Positions 12,712-23,279 of a DNA stretch of 64,000 bases are shown here, piece after piece (within the stretch, counting starts at the first letter, position 1; each line of letters starts with the position of its first letter). This DNA is from Tribonema minus (lineage: Eukaryota > Sar > Xanthophyceae > Tribonematales > Tribonemataceae). Below the pieces are notes generated by a model that had not been told where the DNA came from, ran no database searches, and saw nothing but the letters and a program-made list of their open reading frames with translations. The stretch is taken from positions 124,001-188,000 of the forward strand of contig JAFCMP010000066.1 of NCBI GenBank assembly GCA_017506865.1. The letters are read 5' to 3'. A program made the position numbers and the translations under genes.

Positions 12712-15700
12712 CTACCGGCGGCGGTCGCGGCTGCGGCTGCGGCGCCGCGCGTCGTGCCGCCGCCGGTCGCGGCTGTCGCTGCGGGACCTGCGGCGGCGGT
12801 CCTTGTCGCGCGACCGGTCGCGCTGGCGGTCGCGATCGCGCGAGCGGTTGCGGTGGCGGTCCCCGCGGCTCCTGTCCCGGCTGTCGCCGCGCGGCGGCCC
12901 GCTGCCGCCGTTTTCGCTGGGGCCGTAGATGCCGCCGCCGCCGCTGCCGCCGTTGCGGCTGCACGCGGTGGGCGAGGGAGTGGAGGTCGCCTTGAGTTTT
13001 GCACACACGTTAAAGTGGCCTCTTGCCGTCGCAACGATGTGAGTGTAAGCAGTGGCAGTAATGGACTGTGTATTGCGTGCATTCTTTGTACTTAAGGTGT
13101 TTTTTGTACACTTCTGCGGAGGTCATGATGCAAGCTGTCGGCATGACAAACAGCGGTGCAGAGTGTACTTGGACGGTGTTGCACGTCATCAAATGCGGCC
13201 ATCAACAGCATGACGTACACACCCCGCATCGTTGCAGTAGCGAGATGTGTGCAGTGAGCACTGCACACCGCGTGCGCGCCAGACTGTTGTCACAGTGCTT
13301 GCCCCCTCAATTGATGTTTGCAGATCAGAGCAGCGCTGCCCCGGGTGGCAGTTGCGCGCGCCGGCGCGCATCGCAGAGCTAGATGCGCGTGTGCTCCAAA
13401 GTCTTGCGGCATGCGCTCTCTCGCACAAAGCCTCATGGCATGTACTCTCTTGCAAAAGCGGGCCATGAGCTTTTCAATGACACGCATCATCGCATTTGAT
13501 TTACACGTTCAAGGGGGGTTTGGCCACTTGCCAAGGGGCCATCACAGGTGACTGGGGCTCAAGATCACGTACACACATACCAGGGCGATCAATCGCAAGC
13601 ATATCAGATTTCACGAAGCATGTAAAATTGAGAGTGCCAAACTTCATTGACGCTGTAACAGTCCTGCCTGGTTGAGGGGGCAGCGGTCACTGGTGCGGGG
13701 CAGAGTCACACATACGTGTAACATTGACCTTTGCACGCAGCTCCTGCACCTCATGCCAGGGGTATCCAAAACGGCTGATGCGCAAGTGTGAAACGTCACA
13801 GTGCCTGTAGATTATATAGTTATTCCTGTGGTAACAGCCATCGGGAATACAGAGCTCACCTGCGCGGCGGAGAGTCACGCCTAGGCGCGCCGCCGCTGAA
13901 CTTCTACCGGAGCTCCTTCCACCTCATCTCCAGAAATATTTCTTAAGTCTTGTTTTTATCTTTGTTTTTGATTTTGTAATTTTTATGGTATTTACTCACC
14001 CGTTCGCTATGGTTTTACCCATTCAACTCGCATGTGTTAAAAATGGCTGACTTTCAACTACGAAACATAAGCGTACCATTCCTGAAATATACTATTGAGA
14101 CGACTGCGTGACCGCGGCAGCAGCGCTCACCTGCGTGGCGGAGAGTCGCGCCTGCGGGCGTCACTGAACTTCCTTGACCCCGTTTCCAAGGGTATCCAGA
14201 AGTGGATGACATTGAGCCACAATACATCACAGTGTCTGGAAAAGTCATTCCTGTGGGCTCAGCGCTCACCTACGCAGCGGAGAGTCACGCCTGCGCGCGC
14301 CGCCGCTGAACTTCTCCCTCAGCTCCTTGACCTTCTCGCGGCACGCCTTCCAGCCGAGGTACTGCTTGCCCTGGAAGTGGCACATGATGCGCTCCTCGTT
14401 GTCCGCGCTGCTCATTATGTTGCCGGACACCTACGGCAGACGTTAAGGGGGGGGGGGGGGGGTTGAGTATATCGAGACGCACGCTGCTCACTATGTTGCC
14501 GGACACCTGCGGCAGATGGGGGGGGGGGGGGGGGGGGGGGGGAGAGCAACTTGATAGGGAACATAACGCATGCTGCTCATTATGTTGCCGGACATTTGCA
14601 GCAGACATTGGCGAGTGTGTGTGTGTGTGGTGTGTGTGTGTGGGGGGGGAGGGGGGGGGGTTGAGCGACTACTAGTTGGCGATGATGACACTTCCGTCAA
14701 CACAGCCCAGACCTCAAAGGGACTGCTCATCGTGTTGTCGGACACGTAAGGTGACTGGGGGAAAGGAAGGGTCACACGCAAGCGGTGAGCACTTACCACA
14801 TCCTCACTCCCAACTAAAAATGGCAGGCTGATGATGTCATATTGCAGCAGGGGGCGTACGGTAGCACGAAGCATGAAAAAGGGAGAAACCAGCGCACGTA
14901 TAAAAGCCAGGCCTTAACTATCGGGGCGCTGAAATGAGCACATACGCCATGACAGTCATATCCCCCCCCCCCCCCCCCCCCCCCCCCCAGCTACGCATGC
15001 AGCCCAATGCCTAAACTCAAGAGGGGGGCAGGTGATGGAGCAGATGCCTACTCACGTCAAAGCGATTGGGGGTTTGTGTTGCCACCCAAACAAGGTCACA
15101 ACTCCGCCATAGCTGAGCATCAGATGCACCCACTCTCAGGCACTTCTTAAAAAACGCACAAGAATGCGAGTTCCACGTGTGCAGCCGCAGTTCAAGTCAA
15201 CTTGCATGGATGCATTCTTTGAAAAACCAACAGTGTACCGGTTTCGACGACGTGTCATAAACCAATTGGTGTAAAGCGGGCCTCAAACAGCTGGAGCGAT
15301 GAGCACTGCAACTAGTGCAGTGCGCAGGCACTCCAGCAACTAGCGTCCCACTACTTCAAGTGTGACACTACAAGTGCAACAATGGAGCCAGCGCGCACCT
15401 GTCAAGGCGTACCGTGCGCTGCCACCATACAATTTTTTGGTAGCATCCCTTAGCCCATTGTATTCGGGCTCATAGGCATGCTCTTCAATCAGTCGAAGAA
15501 CTCTGCCTATTCATCACTGTGTGCCAGTGCGTATATGACCTCATGTTGAAGTACGAGTGAGTCTGGACCCGGCTCACCTCGCAGACGATGTTTCGCTTGA
15601 CCGTCTTGATGGACGTGTACTGCTTCTCGATCGAATTCTTCTTCTGCTGCATCGACGCAACCTCCTCAAGCCGCGCTTGCGCCTCATCAATCTCACCCTG

Positions 15701-18700
15701 CGCAACAAGAGCAGAGCATCATTGCAGCTCTCGTTGTTGAGCGCTCGTGCTGCACTCGCATGCAATGCCTGCGTGACTGACATTGATAGTTCAAAAATCG
15801 TGTCGGCTGGCGTAATTGCTGCACGGAAGAGTATGCGGCGCATGCAGTACTTGCTGCATGGTGCTCGCGCCTGCCCCTCATCAATCTCGCCCTGCACAAC
15901 AAAACAGTATGCGCAGAGCATCGTTGAAACTTGCTTTGTTGAAGTTCTTCACTTGCATGCAATGCCGCCTGCATGGCGACTACCTCTGATTGCTTGCAAG
16001 CGTGCGATGCTTGCATCTTGCCAGTGAGCGCTTTTGCTGCACGCGTGAGTGGTGCAGTGCATACGGCGCTTGCTGCCTGCTGCTTGACAGTGCCAAGCGG
16101 CATTGCAGTGCAGAGGTAACAGCTTTGCGCCGGCAACAGCTGCAGTGAGGCAGCCTCGCAGCTGTACTCCAAAACGGTGATGCAGGTTCAAACTTGTATC
16201 AATACACATCATTCATGTGACGCGTTGCTGCTTATGGGGTGTTGTCGACGTGTGCTGCATCGCCGCAGCTTTGTCACCGCTGCAGCAAAATAATTGTCAT
16301 GCCGCTAATATTACATGAGTGCCTGAATTGACCAGCGTCAGAACTCCTATGCGTTGTCAGCATTCTAAACGCATAAATTCACCAGCACCAAGCAGTCAGT
16401 CAGTCAGGAGTCACCGCCTGTGCATGACAGCTGCATCCACGCACAAGAAGAGCTCTAAACGAGTGCTGCCAGAAGCTGCATAGCGTACTTCAACACAGCA
16501 GCCTTGTACCATGTGAACGCATCCTAATTTAAACAATAACCCACAACGAAAGGGAAAAACGCATTGAATCAACAAGTCTATAATTGAACTTTCTGAGTAC
16601 ACATTGATTTATAAAGATTTTTTGAATATCATAGATTAGTACTATCCATTAAATTAAATCCTCAATTAAGACTGGCCCCCAAACAACACTATGTAGCCGA
16701 AGAAGTGGCACCTAGAGAAAAATTATATATAGTCTACATTTTTTATATATTCGCCACCATTATTGTAAAGCGAAAAGACTACACTTTCAGATATTTATAA
16801 ATTGAAATTTAACATTGATTTGAACTATTTTTTCTGCTATCATAAAGTAATATAAGTGTTATAAATAAGATATCCTATAGATTTTAAGCATCATAAAGAA
16901 TACAAGTATAAATGAGATATCATAAAGATTTTAAGCTAAAATGCAAAAGACTTGAATTTCCTGAACAGTACCGCTGAAATTGAACTAAATTTTTTTATAT
17001 GGTACCGCTACAATTTATAAATAGAATAGCTGTCTTTTCCTTCAAAAAGAAACTTGCTCAGCCACGTCTCGAAGAAGAATTCAAAGACAAGTTTACCATT
17101 GGGAAAAAACATGGCAACGACTGTCATATTTACTGATATATTCTATGAATATATGCAAAGAAGGATGCCAGAACAGCAGAAAGTATCATCTGACAGTTGA
17201 CTGCACTTGCAATTCAAAAAACAACATGTTGAAGAGACGCAGATGCATTGATTGCTCACAAGAAGAGCGTGGCGACTGCAGCAAGGCTGAAATGTTGAAC
17301 TTCTGTCAACAGTCTCACTGCACTACCGCATTATCTATAATAAAGCCCATGGGGCGAGTTTTTTTATGAGTTTCCGAGCCCTGACAAAATGACGCCCCAT
17401 TCTTATTTTTCGTTCATGAAAATGTGCCCCCCCCCCCTTTTCTCACATGCATACGCAGCATGTATCCCCTGCGTACGTGTACTCTGTGCACTCAGTGACT
17501 CGTGCTACATCACCACATTGTGTGTGCGCATGCATGCACTGTCAGCAACGTGCAGAGCAGACAGAAAGACAGCTAACATTGTAGCCAAACTCACCAAAAG
17601 GCTCCTAGAAGCAGCAGCTGGCTTTCAAGAAGTTGAACCGGTTTCAGGAGCGGCGTGGAAGCGTGCTGCACCTCATGTTGGTGATACACGAGCTAAAATG
17701 GCTCAAACATTAATGCACCCCACCCTTTTTTTGTCCATATGTTAATGGCGCCCCACCCCCCTTTTTTCGCTCTCATAAAAAGCTCGCCCCATGGGCTTAA
17801 TTATAGATAATACGGTACTTGTGCTTCAGACAGCCCAGCACGTGTTGAAGCATAGGGCATTTTCACGCTTATTACCATTTGCAGGCTTGACGGTTACGGC
17901 AGTTACAGGTGCTGGTACACTGACTACAGTACATTCACTTCTGGCAGCACAAGACTGGCATTGGTCTTCCGTTGCACCGATCACCTGAATGTCTACCGCT
18001 GTCAGTATGAAGCAATAGCCTACTGAGCAGCAGCTCTCTATGTTGCAACATACGTACAATGATGCTTTGGCGCACCCTGTGTGCGCTGGGCTCCATTCGC
18101 TAATGGTACGGTGTCTATGCTGCACACAGAATCTGCATGATACAGGCTGTTCGCCCCTCAAACAAAAATAAACGTACAATGTTGCTCACTATACTGCACA
18201 TACTCTGCATGATGCAGGGGTTTTTCGCCCCTCAAGCGAACATGAATAAAGTACTATGCCACTCACGTCCTCCAGGAATAGTTTACGATGAGAAACGAGA
18301 TTCTTTGATTACTCACAAGATGCATGGCGGCCCGGCTGGCCAACTATTGAAGCTGACGGCATCAACACAAAAGTACCACATACAGTGTAACTGAATCACT
18401 TGTAATTCGGGCAGCTCAACACATACGTACAAGTTGTAAAAAGTACAAGTTACTCACGTCCTCCGCCAGCTTCTCCGACTCCTCCGTCTTTTCCTTGATG
18501 CCCACTTCAAGTTTCAGCAGCTCCTGCAGAGCGTCCTCGGGGATGCCGCTGCCGCTGTTCTCCAGGTTGCAGCGCTCGCGGTTGCGCTCCACCTGTCAAG
18601 TTGAAGTTTGAACCAGCAGGACAACAATGATGAGCAATGCTGCTGCCAGAAGACCGCAGCCAAAGTTGTTGCTACGCTCACAGTAGTGATGACAGTTGCT

Positions 18701-20329
18701 TGGACAAGCGCGCACATAGAGCATATAGCAGCTGCTGGAAAAACGTCCAGTGGACGTCAGCGTCAACAACAAAGAGCTGTGCCACCAGGGCAGGCGAGCA
18801 CTGATGTGACAGGTATCATCGGATGTCAGCAGAGCAAGGCTCGGCATTGGGAGTATTAAAATCGGAGCTGACAGCCGGCGGTGAATGTCTCATCAGGGCA
18901 GTAAACTGAACGGACAACCACTCGACGCCCGCAGTGCATGTGACATTATGATGGCGGCAATGACGTTCCTGCAGCACAGTTCTGCACCTCCTCAATTTGA
19001 ACCAGATGAAGTATGCCACGCTTAGCATTCATGTTGGTGATTTTACAGCTGGCGCACTGAAATGCGCACTGAACACCTGTATCGCTGTTGATCATCTTGC
19101 AGCTGGCGCACTGAATGCGCACCTAATACGTATACTTGTATCACAATTCTGTGCCACATAACTCAAGCAACTGTCGAGATAATGGGAGCAGTATGCGCCA
19201 TTGCGGGCTCACCCCGGTACACTGCTTCCGCGAACGAGTTGCGCAAGTAGCATGGTTGGCATGGCACTGTACGACAAGCGTGCAGGTCCTCTTTGACCAA
19301 GTCGCAGTAAAACGCAGAGCTACAATCTGCCACTCTGGACTGGGGATCTGTGCCACGCTCACACGTAGCAACCCCAGACGCTGCTCCCGCAAGTGTATTG
19401 CAAGTGTACTGCAAGTGTACTGCACGCACCTTTCTGTCCACGCCAGCCACCAGCTCCTCCAGACACCGCAGCAGCTGCCGTTCATAGCCATAGCGCTCGC
19501 GCTCCTCCAGCGGGCGCGCCTGCAATGTCGAGAGAAAAGTTGAGAGGCCGCGCGTGAGAGGCTGGCAGGCCATGCAGGACGAAGGGTGCTCACATGATGT
19601 TTTTGCACGCAGCGATCATATCAGGGAGAGTGTCAGGAAAACGCATGGATGATGTTCAGAAAATCGTGTGCCGGGTATGCTTCTCCAACTGCAGCGCACA
19701 CGTTGCACAACTGTCGCATGCTGGTCAACTGCACGCGGGCCTGGCACTCATGTATCTCAAGGTCATGGCAATCAGTTGCACCTGCACCAGCTTCTGGGAT
19801 TGTATTATAACACCAGAAGTCGCTCCCATACCTCATACATCTCCTTCATATCGTCATTGTCCTCCTCGCCGTTGGGATGTTCCCCCAGATCGCTCTTGGT
19901 GTTGTTGAAGAGGGCATAGGGACACAGGCCCACCAGGTGGAATTTGCACACGTCCTGAGAGCAAACGAAGCAAGAAGGATTTAAGGGCCATACTCAGAGC
20001 ACGTTGCGGTGTGAAGGCGCTGCGCAAGCCAGATTCACCGGAAAGCGACACTTAGCGGATCCTCCTCTGTCAAACACCTTGTTTAAAACACCGCTAGAGC
20101 CGACAGCAACGACGATAGAGGTCCAAAATTGCATTTACACAAGCTTTCAATAACACATGTGTAACCAGCAAGTCTTTTGTGGCAGCAGCTCCCATCCAGT
20201 TTTTCTCCGGTGAGCGGCAATTGGGCTTACGTCGTCGGTAAAGTGGCGCTTGCGGTTGGTCCTCTTGTCCAGCGGGACGTCCCGCTCGCGTCCCATCAGC
20301 TGGTCCAGCAGCGCCCGAGTTTCGTCCAT
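12712..20329 (-). CDS. LUC7: LUC7-like U1 snRNP splicing factor with C-terminal RS domain
   Basis: U1 snRNP-associated protein that helps 5' splice-site selection in the nucleus. Seven exons (-): 20329-20231, 19954-19832, 19519-19430, 18592-18458, 15697-15578, 14430-14270, 12958-12712; 324 aa. Five introns are phase 0 and the last is phase 2. N-terminal motifs are RALLDQLMGRERDVPLD, then VCKFHLVGLCPYALFNNTKSD, ERERYGYERQLLRCLEEL and VDRK. An acidic/coiled middle (105-189) follows, then VKRNIVCE, DNEERIMCHFQGKQYLGW, REKVKELREKF. Residues 243-324 are an RS/RD-rich tail. Both zinc fingers look degenerate: finger 1 shows C36, C44 and H59 where a third Cys is usual, with no clear fourth ligand; finger 2 shows C188, S191, H207, Y213. 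The frame is open throughout, so this is divergence rather than obvious decay. Confidence 0.92.
13686..14190 (-). repeat. Ghost copies of LUC7 exon 6 3' end with donor
   Basis: Downstream of exon 6 the intron repeats the exon 3' end, coding for the EKFSGGARRRDS-like part plus the GTGAGC donor. Copies are best seen near 13856-13915 and 14125-14190, with a weaker one near 13686-13770. They diverge progressively away from the exon. Confidence 0.75.
14473..14760 (-). repeat. Ghost copies of LUC7 exon 6 5' end with acceptor, separated by G/T-rich tracts
   Basis: Upstream of exon 6 (in the minus sense) the acceptor plus the VSGNIMSS-coding start recurs near 14480-14512, 14573-14605 and 14716-14750. 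The copies are separated by poly-G runs and a GT microsatellite on the plus strand. Spacing is irregular because the homopolymers vary in length. Confidence 0.8.
15845..15925 (-). repeat. Ghost copy of LUC7 exon 5 start
   Basis: The acceptor and first codons of exon 5 (coding GEIDE) recur with the first exon base near 15891, against 15697 for the real exon, a 194-bp offset. Flanking intron sequence is also duplicated and part-diverged. Confidence 0.75.
16550..17140. other. AT-rich block inside LUC7 intron 4
   Basis: About 600 bp are markedly richer in A+T than all neighbouring sequence and contain short internal repeats (for example ATAAATGAGATATCATAAAGATTTTAAG-like pieces near 16870-16935). 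No ORF or terminal repeats were recognised. It ends just upstream of the inverted-repeat element at 17324. It may be an older insertion, but its borders are not defined. Confidence 0.4.
17324..17817. mobile_element. MITE-like element with ~45-bp terminal inverted repeats
   Basis: The two ends match as inverted repeats. The left end begins TACCGCATTATCTATAATAA and the right end is its near-perfect reverse complement. The match continues through AAGCCCATGGGGCGAG and on to TTTATGAG. The element is about 494 bp and lies in LUC7 intron 4. No clear target-site duplication is visible. The internal 118-codon ORF has no recognisable domain, so I call it a non-autonomous DNA transposon rather than a gene. 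Confidence 0.75.
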
Positions 20330-20466
20330 GGTGCCACCACTCAACACAAAAAGATAAGTTTTTTGCCTGGGACACGAACTGAGCATTGCCGTATCACGAT
20401 GAGCACTTGCACTCCAAAAAGAAGTTGACTTTCCAATGTGTTTTTTTTAGTTCCGAGCCGGCAAAC
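20330..20466. promoter_or_regulatory. Short divergent promoter between LUC7 and the unknown gene
   Basis: Only 137 bp separate the two start codons, which face away from each other, so shared promoter function is inferred. A run TTTTTTTTAG occurs about 15 bp before the plus-strand ATG. It resembles a splice acceptor, so a 5' UTR intron for the plus-strand gene is possible. No TATA box is obvious. Confidence 0.4.
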
Positions 20467-23279
20467 ATGGGAGGCTGGATCGGCACGCTGCTGGACAAGG
20501 CCGGCCTGCGCAACCGCCACAGCACCGTCATCACGGGTGCGTCGTAGAACGGACTTGAATGATTTTCCAAAATGCTGTCACATCATGTCTTTGCAGATCT
20601 GCAATTCAACCTGAGAACCTTTGTCGCGCTACAGCCAGCCGTGCGGGCTCGTAAAGAATCTTTGCACCGATCGTGAGCTCTATGCGTTAATCATTGAGGC
20701 TGGCGCTGCTGATCCTCGCACTCTTCGCGATCACGGAGTTTGGTCGAGGTCGAGCAGCAACCACTGTGACAGCTCGAGTCCGCCCAGTGCAGAGGCTAAG
20801 GTCGCTCGTGGATCCAAAGTGCTCGAGTATGCGGCCCTCGCTCACCAAGATACGACATACACCCTTGCTGCGCGAGGGTGCACTCGCTGTCCGTTTTGCT
20901 CATCGCCGCCATCCTTCCCCCCCCCCTTTCAGTCACGGGCATCAAGGTCACCTGCTTCGACACGCTCACCAACCGCTACGGCGAGCACACGGAGCCGGAG
21001 CACGTGGCCACCGCGTCACGACTCCTGGTGCACCTTGAAGATCACATGAGTCGATCTGTGTCTGAGCATCACCGCCCACTGGAACCGCGGTCCCTCACCA
21101 AAGCCGCCGGACTGGGGTTAGGCTGTAACCTGAGCACTGCTTCAGTGGGCAAGTGGGTGCTGGAGCCCGACGGCGGCAGCGTGATGTGGCGGCCCACGGA
21201 CAGCACCACGGGTCTAAGTTTTTGCCTGCCACCCAGGTGTGCCACAGTGTGTAGTAGTGCAACAGAAGTGCAGTTTCGCCAGTACGTCTGCCCGCACTTG
21301 CGCTGGCGGGGCTGAATGCGGGCTGCGCTGTGTACGTCTCTCCCCCCCTTCCCCTGACCGATGTTTGCGACGCCATGTCCCTTCTTCTTGTGAAACATTG
21401 CCGGCTCAGTGCTTGATCATGCGCAAGCATGTTGCACCGCGCACGAGTGCGGCGCGGCACAGGTCTCACACACTCTGAGCATCACCGCCATGACGACAGA
21501 TCTGCATCTGATGAGTCACTGCTTGTACAAGGTCAACCTTGAGTTGCGTTTCATTGCAAATTTGAACCCATACACAATCGGAGCATAGCCACCATGATGA
21601 GATGTGCATGGCCAGAATTGCTTGTACCAACGCACAGGTTGCGTGCTGTGCGGTGCTGGAGCGAACTCAGCACGCGCATCTCCTGTTTCAGAAGCAGGGA
21701 ATCTTGCCGGCTGCGGCTGTGTTCAGTGACATGCGTTGGTGCATGCCATGAAGTTGCAGGGACTGCGATAGCCATTCCCAAAGAAGCAAGCAGGAAACGT
21801 GTACTTTGAAGTATGGCTCATGACACAACAGTCACATCTCATAGTACGTATCTTGAAACAACAGTATTGGATGACGCAGTGCCCGACTGAGGTAGTGCTC
21901 ACAGAGCCCTGGATAATAGTGAGGGTAGTCACACCGACGCCACTGATCTGTGCTGCATCACTGACCTAGCTCATTGTTTGGAGTTTCCGCTGCAAGATCA
22001 CGTTGAGGTTATCCTAAGTGTGCAATGTCAACGCTCAGCTGGCCCTCGCAGGCGCGGCGACGAGACCAAGCGCTTCGTCGTGCTGAGCCTCAGCGTGACG
22101 CACGCGCGCATCACGCAGCCGCAGACGAAATTGTGCAGCACACATTGTCAGATCACCCTCAGATCAAGTTGAATCTTAGTGAAGCCGGACCTTTTGTGTG
22201 ATCGCCAATCACTCGCCCCCACAGGCGTGGCGACGAGACCAAGCGCTTCGTCGTGCTGAGCTTTGACGTGATGCACGCACGCATCACGCAGCCGCAGCCG
22301 AAGTTGTGCAACACACATTGCCACGTCACCTCAATTGAAGTTTCAGATCAATCTTGGACCATTGTGAAGCCGGACCCCTCGCCAATCACTTGCCGCTGCA
22401 GGCGTGGCGACGAGACCAAGCGCTTCGTCGTGCTGAGCTTCGACGTGGTGCATGCGCGCATCACGCAGCCGCAGGGGCGCGCGCGCGTCGCGTGCCCGCT
22501 GCCGCCGCTGCTCAAGCAGGGCAGCGCGGAGGTGGTGACGGTGCAGAGGGAGGACGAGAGCGCCGGCGATGACATCAGGTGCAGCGCTCAGTCATCGGGC
22601 AGAAAAGGGTTAGGGTTAGGGTTTTGTAGCCATTGGGATGAGCTGGCGTGGAAAGAGCATGCGAGCGCGGCGGCACAAGGTCAGGTAAGGGTGAGAGTTA
22701 GGATTAGGGTTGACAGCGTCGGACGCCGTGCCCGCCCCATACCTGCATCCCATGTGTTGGGCAAATGTAGTGGTACAGCAGCAGCAAAACAGAGTGCTCT
22801 GCGCGCGAGCCGGCATCATTGGCGGGGGTGCCGAGGGAGGGCAAGAGCACCGGTGATGGCATCAGGTGCAGTGCAGGACAGTATTGCATGTATGGTTACG
22901 GTCAGGGTTCCAGAGCAGGCAGCACTGCGTGTATGACGGTGCAGAGGGAGGATGAGAGCGCAAGGAATTTCATCAGGTGCACATATGTCGTGCTCAGGTA
23001 CTAGGCAGAATGAAAGGATCAGACTTAGACAGGCCGAGTGTCCAGTGTGCTCTCAGGGTTCACATCACGTGCAGCAACCTGATCTACATTGCGTCGCAGG
23101 AGCTTAGACACTGCTACTGCATGCAGCACAGCCCATCATGTGCGCTGCACGTATGTGTACGCCATGATGCGCTTCGCCGACTCAAGTACTTCTGGCTGTT
23201 GTCTGTTCTGCGCCGCTGCAGGGTGCGCATTTGGTACACAATTCAACGTACGCGGCAGCCGCTGATGCCCTGCCCCTAG
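20467..23279 (+). CDS. Unrecognised 202-aa protein, four exons
   Basis: I do not recognise this family. Exons 20467-20536, 20933-21236, 22402-22578 and 23222-23279 join in phase (1, 2, 2) with GT-AG borders. The N-terminus MGGWIGTLLDKAGLRNR has Gly2 and could be myristoylated, which is inference. Conserved-looking segments are GIKVTCFDTLTNRYGEHTEP, KWVLEPDGGSVMWRPTDS, RRGDETKRFVVLSFDVVHAR and GRARVACPLPPLLKQGS. The end is VRIWYTIQRTRQPLMPCP. Exon 2 is open throughout, but its middle (after SRLL, about 21030-21145) looks intron-like, so a further intron is possible. Two ghost copies of the exon 3 start lie upstream with the same acceptor phase, and exon 3-end ghosts lie downstream. Confidence 0.6.
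22048..22401 (+). repeat. Ghost array: two copies of exon 3 5' half of the unknown gene
   Basis: Acceptor plus the RRGDETKRFVVLS...HARITQPQ-coding part is repeated with first exon bases at 22052 and 22225. The real exon starts at 22402, so spacing is 173 and 177 bp. The reading frame is open in both copies up to the PQ codons. After that they turn into intron sequence without a GT donor at the break. Confidence 0.9.
22605..22710 (+). repeat. Interstitial telomere-type repeats (TTAGGG) in an intron
   Basis: GGGTTAGGGTTAGGGTTT occurs 27 bp after the donor of exon 3, with a second degenerate stretch near 22685-22710. Confidence 0.85.
22830..22985 (+). repeat. Ghost copies of exon 3 3' end with donor (unknown gene)
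   Basis: Two diverged copies of the GAGGGAGGACGAGAGCG...CATCAG|GTGCA end of exon 3 occur near 22832-22880 and 22942-22985. They place extra donor-like sites downstream of the true donor at 22579. Confidence 0.8.

Noticed and set aside
12110-12928. 272-codon plus-strand ORF rich in Pro and Arg/Ser
   Set aside because: It is the antisense of the LUC7 RS-domain exon fused to poly-C tracts. The minus strand has the splice sites and family motifs.
17389-17745. 118-codon ORF inside the TIR element
   Set aside because: No transposase motif; it includes codons from C-tracts and sits in a non-autonomous element.
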